Assembly (NCBI RefSeq): GCF_022539665.2
Contig: NC_081336.1
Coordinates: forward strand, 4,232,221-4,296,220
Direction: 5' to 3'
DNA from: Daphnia carinata
Lineage: Eukaryota; Arthropoda; Branchiopoda; Diplostraca; Daphniidae
Length of the DNA: 64,000 nt
The translations under genes were made by a program, and so were the position numbers. This document shows positions 62,670-64,000 of the stretch, piece after piece. Each line of letters opens with the position of its first letter. Position 1 is the first letter of the stretch. The notes under the pieces are model-generated. The model did no database searches. It was given only the letters and a program-made list of their open reading frames with translations, and had not been told where the DNA came from.

Positions 62670-63412
62670 CTATGGAGCACACAATATTTTCTTATTTCTG
62701 ATTTCCTCTGTATCTGCAGCTGTGTTCGTTGACAAATTCTGCAGCTCTACAGCAATCTTCTCTTCTTCTTCCTAGAAAGTAAAAACCCATATAAGAAATA
62801 GAATTAAAACATCCTGCTTATGGATATGGTTGCTACCAGATTCTTTATGTGCCACTGCATGCTTAGAATCACATAATCAGAAGTGAGCAATGAGTAATCT
62901 TCATATTTTTTTCCCACTTCAGTTAAGCATTGAATCACATCAAGGAAATCCCTACAGGTATTAATAAATCACTGCACAAACAATACTTCCTTGTGATAAG
63001 AGATGGCAGAATACCTATGCTGATTGAAGTGTAGACGTATGCAATTTTCAGCTAAAGGAATTTTAAGGTGGTGTCTCAGGTCTTCTTTGTTTTGAATCAC
63101 AGTTTCTAATGTGGTTGCTGCCATTTCAACACAACACAATCCTAACTCAATAGGATCAGATTTTGATTCATCAGGTTTTGATTTGTTACTACTTTCTTCA
63201 TCAGGCAAACTTGTTGACCGATCGTGAAGCCATTGCCGAATGGTTGAAAATAATGGATCTGAACGTGCAAGTGTTTGATGACCATTTCTTGAACTGCTGT
63301 TTGTAGATTGGTCTGCAGTTGAGAACACTGTTATTGTTTCGCATGCGGAATGGTCAAAATTAATAGAAACAGCGGCCAGAAAGTTTTCTGTTTTATCCAA
63401 GTTGTAATCCAT
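62670..63412 (-). CDS. Probable augmin subunit, HAUS2-like
   Basis: Three exons, 63015-63412, 62837-62951 and 62670-62771, give 204 residues. The N-terminal 90 residues are polar and variable. From residue about 90 the protein looks helical: LGLCCVEMAATTLETVIQNK, LRHHLKIPLAENCIRLHFNQ, HRDFLDVIQCLTEV and MQWHIKNLEEEE. This order resembles HAUS2 (CEP27), where KRSLRQRLLKP precedes a helix with HRYMVHLLELA. Augmin recruits gamma-tubulin for branching microtubules in the spindle. The match is remote and from memory, so another coiled-coil protein is possible. The start at 63410-63412 is the first ATG. Confidence 0.4.
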
Positions 63413-63845
63413 TTTCTTTTGCACTGGTTATTGTTGTCTTCTTTGAGTCTTACTTATTAACGAACCTTCGTTTTAGAGAAGAATCAGGTCTGTTGACTCC
63501 AAATTAAAAGTTTAATTTATGTCTATTTCTGACAATCTCTTTAAAGGATTACAACAGCGGTACTTAGAGCAATTTTAAATAATCGTTCGTCGTAAAATAT
63601 TGAAAAAAAAAAATCAAACTTCGGTCTTTGAGTTTTTCGGATGCAACCTTGCCGTAGTTCTGTAATGAAGCATTTGTTTCATTTGTTTTTCAATATCAAC
63701 AACAATAATATTTACTAAATTCAAGTTAAAACTGAAATTTTTGGTAAATTAATTAGAGATGTGTAATTTTTTCGAGAAAACAATACTTAAACTGAAGCTT
63801 TTACAAATATAATAAATGAACGATTAATGTAAGACCAGAGTCATA

Positions 63846-64000
63846 GATAGGGCTCGGCCCCGATCGTCTTTGATCGGGGCAAACCGCGGTTTTTGATTTA
63901 AAAATCGTCAAACCGTCGGTTCGGTTTGGCCATTTTTGACTGCGGTTTGGTTTTCGGTTTGCAGCTGGGCCAAACCGGTTTGAACCGCCATTAAAATTTT
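63846..64000. repeat. GGTTTG-rich repeat, probable transposon end, cut by the window edge
   Basis: The base composition changes abruptly. The segment opens with a hairpin, CCCCGATC (about 63858) pairing with GATCGGGG (about 63873). It then carries many imperfect copies of CGGTTTG and its complement CAAACCG, ending in CAAACCGGTTTGAACCG. Such ends are common in non-autonomous DNA transposons and other dispersed repeats. No coding sequence is visible and the right end is missing. Confidence 0.5.

Noticed and set aside
1-64000. CRISPR arrays, bacterial operons or insertion sequences
   Set aside because: The window is eukaryotic throughout with spliced genes; no regularly spaced direct repeats were seen.

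Overview
This is a nuclear window from an arthropod, most likely a water flea (Daphnia) or close crustacean relative. The genes are dense and rich in introns, with many introns of about 55-75 bp. The DNA is AT-rich with many A/T runs. The proteins are animal orthologues. One gene carries the arthropod-type cysteine module DUF4789, and DNA-PKcs, which Drosophila lacks, is present. I assign the species by inference only; there is no species-diagnostic marker.

Layout, left to right. The N-terminal and FAT part of DNA-PKcs (PRKDC, minus strand) fills 1-11057, and its kinase domain lies beyond the left edge. Head-to-head with it is eIF3b (11477-14153), followed by the AP-1 sigma adaptin (14896-15972). 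Next come a small secreted peptide precursor (16663-17057) and the actin maturation protease ACTMAP (17842-18813), both minus. After a quiet stretch there is a secreted protein of tandem cysteine modules (22751-25015). FANCL (minus) and PUS10 (plus) form a divergent pair. PUS10 meets CYB5RL tail to tail, and CYB5RL starts 8 bp after the ASF1 stop codon on the same strand. A MIF4G-domain protein (minus) and the splicing factor SRSF2 (plus) follow.

42000-51000 is sparser. It holds four small predicted secreted or membrane proteins I cannot name (42071-42759, 45529-46053, 49474-49899, 50175-50925) and a tRNA-Ser(CGA). The right end is dense again: inorganic pyrophosphatase (minus), serine hydroxymethyltransferase (plus), GET4 (minus), a TCF20/RAI1-like extended PHD protein (plus) and a probable augmin HAUS2-like protein (minus). 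A C/G-rich repeat begins in the last 155 bases.

Most genes are unrelated housekeeping genes; several act in genome maintenance (DNA-PKcs, FANCL, ASF1) and several in RNA or translation (eIF3b, PUS10, MIF4G protein, SRSF2). The strongest points for a second look are the ASF1-CYB5RL 8-bp junction, conserved TQ phosphosite candidates in DNA-PKcs, apparent reading-frame breaks in eIF3b and PUS10, the phase-1 exon modules of the cysteine-rich protein, and three unnamed small proteins with one shared architecture. Exon coordinates were worked out by hand from splice signals, reading phase and remembered family sequences; all summed coding lengths were checked for phase except in PRKDC, where only selected exons were resolved.
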